A DNA stretch of 64,000 bases from positions 1,426,001 to 1,490,000 of the forward strand of contig OZ220497.1 of NCBI GenBank assembly GCA_965116245.1, written 5' to 3'. Under the pieces are notes generated by a model. It was given only the letters and a program-made list of their open reading frames with translations, had not been told where the DNA came from and did no database searches. The translations under genes were made by a program, and so were the position numbers. The DNA comes from Poriferisodalis sp965116245. Its GTDB lineage: Bacteria > Actinomycetota > Acidimicrobiia > Acidimicrobiales > Poriferisodalaceae. Positions 62,032 to 64,000 of this stretch are shown piece after piece; position 1 is the first letter of the stretch; every line of letters starts with the position of its first letter.

Positions 62032-62036
62032 GGTAG
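61071..62036 (+). CDS. IS481-family transposase
   Basis: 321 residues, intact. N-terminal helix-turn-helix (VVARQMGISRGTVSKWWHRY), second HTH (GVPKSTVWRILQRNGL), then the integrase-type DDE core: Asp in LVHLDIKK, Asp in LTDNGPNFVS, Glu in NGKAERFNRTLADEF. ATG 61071 has AAGGAGG upstream. The reading frame runs through the right terminal repeat and its TAG stop lies in the target duplication, so the C-terminal residue depends on the insertion site. Confidence 0.93.
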   Translation: MSRANARLAPAGRLMMVERIAAGIPQAVVARQMGISRGTVSKWWHRYQIEGTEGLVDRSSRPRRSPRRTSAKVEKRVCKLRRETKRGPGYLSRRTGVPKSTVWRILQRNGLNRLSWMDRPSGQVIRRYERDTPGELVHLDIKKVAKIPPGGGWRAHGRRSAKTKAQKRRRSKGGSQTCLHVAVDDHSRVVYAEAHDNERADTLCGFWRRAQDWFWSNNMPIDEVLTDNGPNFVSNQFAQLLAERRIKHHRTRPYRPQTNGKAERFNRTLADEFLYAHIFRSEPERRRRLQRPIHNYNCHRYHEAIGDTPASRAHNLTRTDR

Positions 62037-63229
62037 TTGGTGATTTGGGTGATGCCGTGGGCTGTGCGGTGTAGGACTTGTAGTAGGTTGTTGGTGCGGT
62101 CGATGTGTCCGTTGGAGGGTCGGCTGGTGTGGTGCCAGTTCAGGATTTCGGGATACCACCTGGCGAGTGTGTCGGCGGTTTCGTCGAACTCGGGAATGTC
62201 GCTGGTGCTGTAGAGGTCACAGAACCGATCTAGTGTTTCTAGGGTGCCTTGGTGGTCGTCGGCGAGGTGCAGGTTGTGTAATTCGGCGAGCGCGTCCCAT
62301 GCTGTTTTCAGTCTGGGGTGGGTCTCGAAGAGCCGGTGGAGTCGTTCGTGTTCGGCAGGGTTGAGTTTGTCGGGCCGTTTTAGCAGTAAGAACCTGGCTC
62401 GTAACACGTCAGGATCGAATCTGGGCTTGACACGATCTGGTTGGCGTTGAATGTCGCGTCGGACCGCGACCAGGCCGTTTTGGAACCATCTGATGACATC
62501 GAAGCCGGTCCAGTACGTGACGGGCGTGACCGATGTGTTCACGTATTGCTTGGGTGTAAGCAGTTGAGCCGTCAGACACCACAGTGTGCACACCGCGGCA
62601 CCAGCGGCGCCCTTGTTCAGCGAAAAACGATGTAAGTGCGCCTTTGTTGCGGTGCGCGACCATGGCTAGCACTTCACCGGTATCACCGTTCACTAGTACG
62701 GTTACGTACCGGTGGCGGCGCTGTATGGAGGTCTCATCCACCAACAGCAACCCCAGTGCTGCTGGCGGCGGTGACGCGCTAGCACACCCGCATAGGCGCG
62801 CACTAGTGCCATGATCGTGTGCCAACTCAGCCCGTAACGGCGAGCTACCGCGCTCATGGTCATGTCACGCGCGTCGGTGACTAGCTGACGCGCTAGGCGC
62901 GTTGTGAGGCGACCCTCGAAGGCTGGGTTGTGCTCACTGAACCGCAAACCGCAGGCGTCGCAGATCAACCGGCGCCGTTTCCACACCAACGTCACCGAAC
63001 GACCAGAACTATCCAAGTCACGAACCTTCACATCACGGCGGTCATGCACCCTCTCACAGCGCTGACCACAGTTTGGGCACAGCGGGCGACGTTCGCTGGA
63101 TTGAACGGCTGCCACCAGCTCATCGGGCGTGTCGACCAACACCCCGATCACCTCAACGTGCGGCAACCAAAACCGCAGACCAATAGCATCCTTCACCATC
63201 GAGGCCCTCCAGGGTTCGGCGTTCTCCAA
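62037..63229 (-). pseudogene. ISL3-family transposase, frameshifted and cut by IS481
   Basis: N-terminal part (63229 downward): zinc-binding CPNCGQRC and CDACGLRFSEHNP, then AVARRYGLSWHTIMALV. The frame shifts near 62765 to a frame with GLLLVDETSIQRRHRYVTVL and again near 62505 to FDVIRWFQNGLVAVRRDIQ, ending NGHIDRTNNLLQVLHRTAHG before the IS481 boundary; the last residues (NYQARSILLIQPQP) lie on the far side at about 60966 downward. Not functional. Confidence 0.88.
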
Positions 63230-63471
63230 ACACCGATCCCCCCCCGGCCTCGACCCCTACCCAGGGACCCTCAACCCACCCCACCCCCCAAAAACGCGAA
63301 GCCTCATGTTGGTTCGGCCCTCGGGGGTGCCTATACTGCTGCTTCGTTGACTCTCGGGCTGTCTCAGTAGCCCACGATCAGGCGAGGTGAAGTTGCGTGA
63401 TATGGATACGGGACTTCAAGTCCGCGGCGCAGGCCAATTATTCGCAATGCTTGACCGCTCTCGGGGGTGTT

Positions 63472-64000
63472 ATGCGTTCTTGTAGATGGCGGGTGGTGCC
63501 GTTCGTTGGTTCGTTGTTGGTGGCGACTCTCGCTTTGGTAGCGCAGCCAGCGGCTGCTGAGCCGCCGATGTTGCCTGTGAACGTGATTGTGTCTGGTGTG
63601 ACCCACGATTCGGCAATGGTCACGTTCGTTGAAGGATCAGGTGGCTGCAGACCGGAGATCTATGAGTTGAGACTCAATGAGATCGGTGTTGCCGGTTCGA
63701 AGGTTCTGACTGTGCCTGCGACGGTGACGTCTAAGACGTTTGAGGGGCTGACGCCAGCCACGTCGTATCGAATCGGAGTGACACCCCAAGCACCAGGGTC
63801 GTGCAGTCCGGGGCAAGGCGAGACCGTATGGTCCAGCACATTTACTACTAACACAAACTGGCTCGCATTCGTAACCTATAGGGAATGTTACGAAGCGGGC
63901 GGATGGAAACGCAGCAAAACAAGTCCGAACGCGGCATCGTATCCAATCAATCCTGCCACTGACTACAGCTACACCGCTGGCAACATGCTCTACGAGGCTT
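63472..64000 (+). CDS. Secreted fibronectin type III-like protein, 3' end outside window
   Basis: The frame is open from ATG 63472 to the right edge (at least 176 residues). A signal peptide (MRSCRWRVVPFVGSLLVATL...PAAAEPP) is followed by a fibronectin-III-like domain (VIVSGVTHDSAMVTFVEGSG; FEGLTPATSYRIGVTP). The following part (WLAFVTYRECYEAGGWKRSK) is not recognised. Ribosome-binding site GGGGG lies five bases upstream. It is another envelope or exported protein next to the CWB2 gene, separated from it by the insertion sequences. Confidence 0.75.
   Translation, partial: MRSCRWRVVPFVGSLLVATLALVAQPAAAEPPMLPVNVIVSGVTHDSAMVTFVEGSGGCRPEIYELRLNEIGVAGSKVLTVPATVTSKTFEGLTPATSYRIGVTPQAPGSCSPGQGETVWSSTFTTNTNWLAFVTYRECYEAGGWKRSKTSPNAASYPINPATDYSYTAGNMLYEA

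Larger units (their letters stand above)
60891..63305 (-). mobile_element. Second ISL3-type element, interrupted by IS481
   Basis: Near-terminal inverted repeats: CTTCGCGTTTTTTGGGGG from about 60895 and its counterpart (CCCCCCAAAAACGCGAAG reading plus strand) ending near 63301. Between them lie a minus-strand ISL3 transposase broken by frameshifts and an inserted IS481. No clear target duplication was found at the outer ends. It replaced or entered the older ISL3 remnant on its left. Confidence 0.7.

Overview
The window looks like chromosome from a high-G+C actinomycete, most likely of class Acidimicrobiia. This is inferred from gene content: a mycothiol ligase (MshC), an SCO6745-family protein, a DUF3516-type Ski2-like helicase, a DUF222/HNH (13E12) nuclease, a group II truncated haemoglobin, cell-wall-binding type 2 repeats and frequent GTG/TTG starts. 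No rRNA, tRNA or CRISPR array was found.

Layout. 1-8 kb (minus): an FAD/GcvT dimethylglycine or sarcosine dehydrogenase running off the left edge, a Rieske oxygenase coupled to it by ATGA, pyruvate carboxylase, and an ATPase fragment without its P-loop. 8-12.7 kb: an EthD protein, an SCO6745 protein, a truncated haemoglobin, a selenocysteine-containing PrdB-like protein, an alpha/beta hydrolase and a cold-shock protein. 12.8-17.6 kb (minus): a BMP-type nucleoside ABC importer. 17.8-21 kb (minus): a flavin enzyme and a copper amine oxidase. 21-26 kb: a GH13 phosphorylase and a GpgS-like glucosyltransferase (probable glucosylglycerate metabolism) and guaB. 26-30 kb (minus): a coiled-coil membrane protein with exact 63-bp repeats, a helicase and a 2-hydroxyacid dehydrogenase. 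30-32.5 kb: P450 and SMP-30. 32.5-34.7 kb: an A+T-richer restriction-modification cassette whose nuclease frame is broken at an A5 run. 34.8-39.6 kb (minus): a cobalt-type nitrile hydratase operon (beta, alpha, accessory) continuing into a UGSC-motif selenoprotein, a partner protein and an acyl-CoA-dehydrogenase-like protein. 39.7-47.7 kb: HAD nucleotidase, NUDIX, two distantly related ChaN/EreA-like proteins, and between them a 5 x 120-bp leader repeat, a DUF222/HNH gene and an ISL3 element with perfect 8-bp target duplications. 47.8-57 kb (plus): mshC, parA, a RecB-type nuclease, enoyl-CoA hydratase, mutM, NfeD, SPFH, a P1 peptidase and an acyl-CoA dehydrogenase. 57-64 kb: a G21 tract before a large secreted CWB2 protein, nested insertion sequences (IS481 inside a second ISL3 element beside a remnant of the first ISL3 type), and the start of a secreted fibronectin-III-like protein.

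The most notable result is two genes that ordinary gene calling would split, each with an in-frame UGA exactly where the family has its redox Cys/Sec (UPVC at 11054; UGSC at 37317). The first is followed by a strong SECIS-like hairpin. The second sits inside a nitrile hydratase operon, which offers a functional context for an uncharacterised selenoprotein family. A recurrent feature of this genome is short (10-21 bp) tandem duplications at gene boundaries, sometimes duplicating stop codons or start regions.
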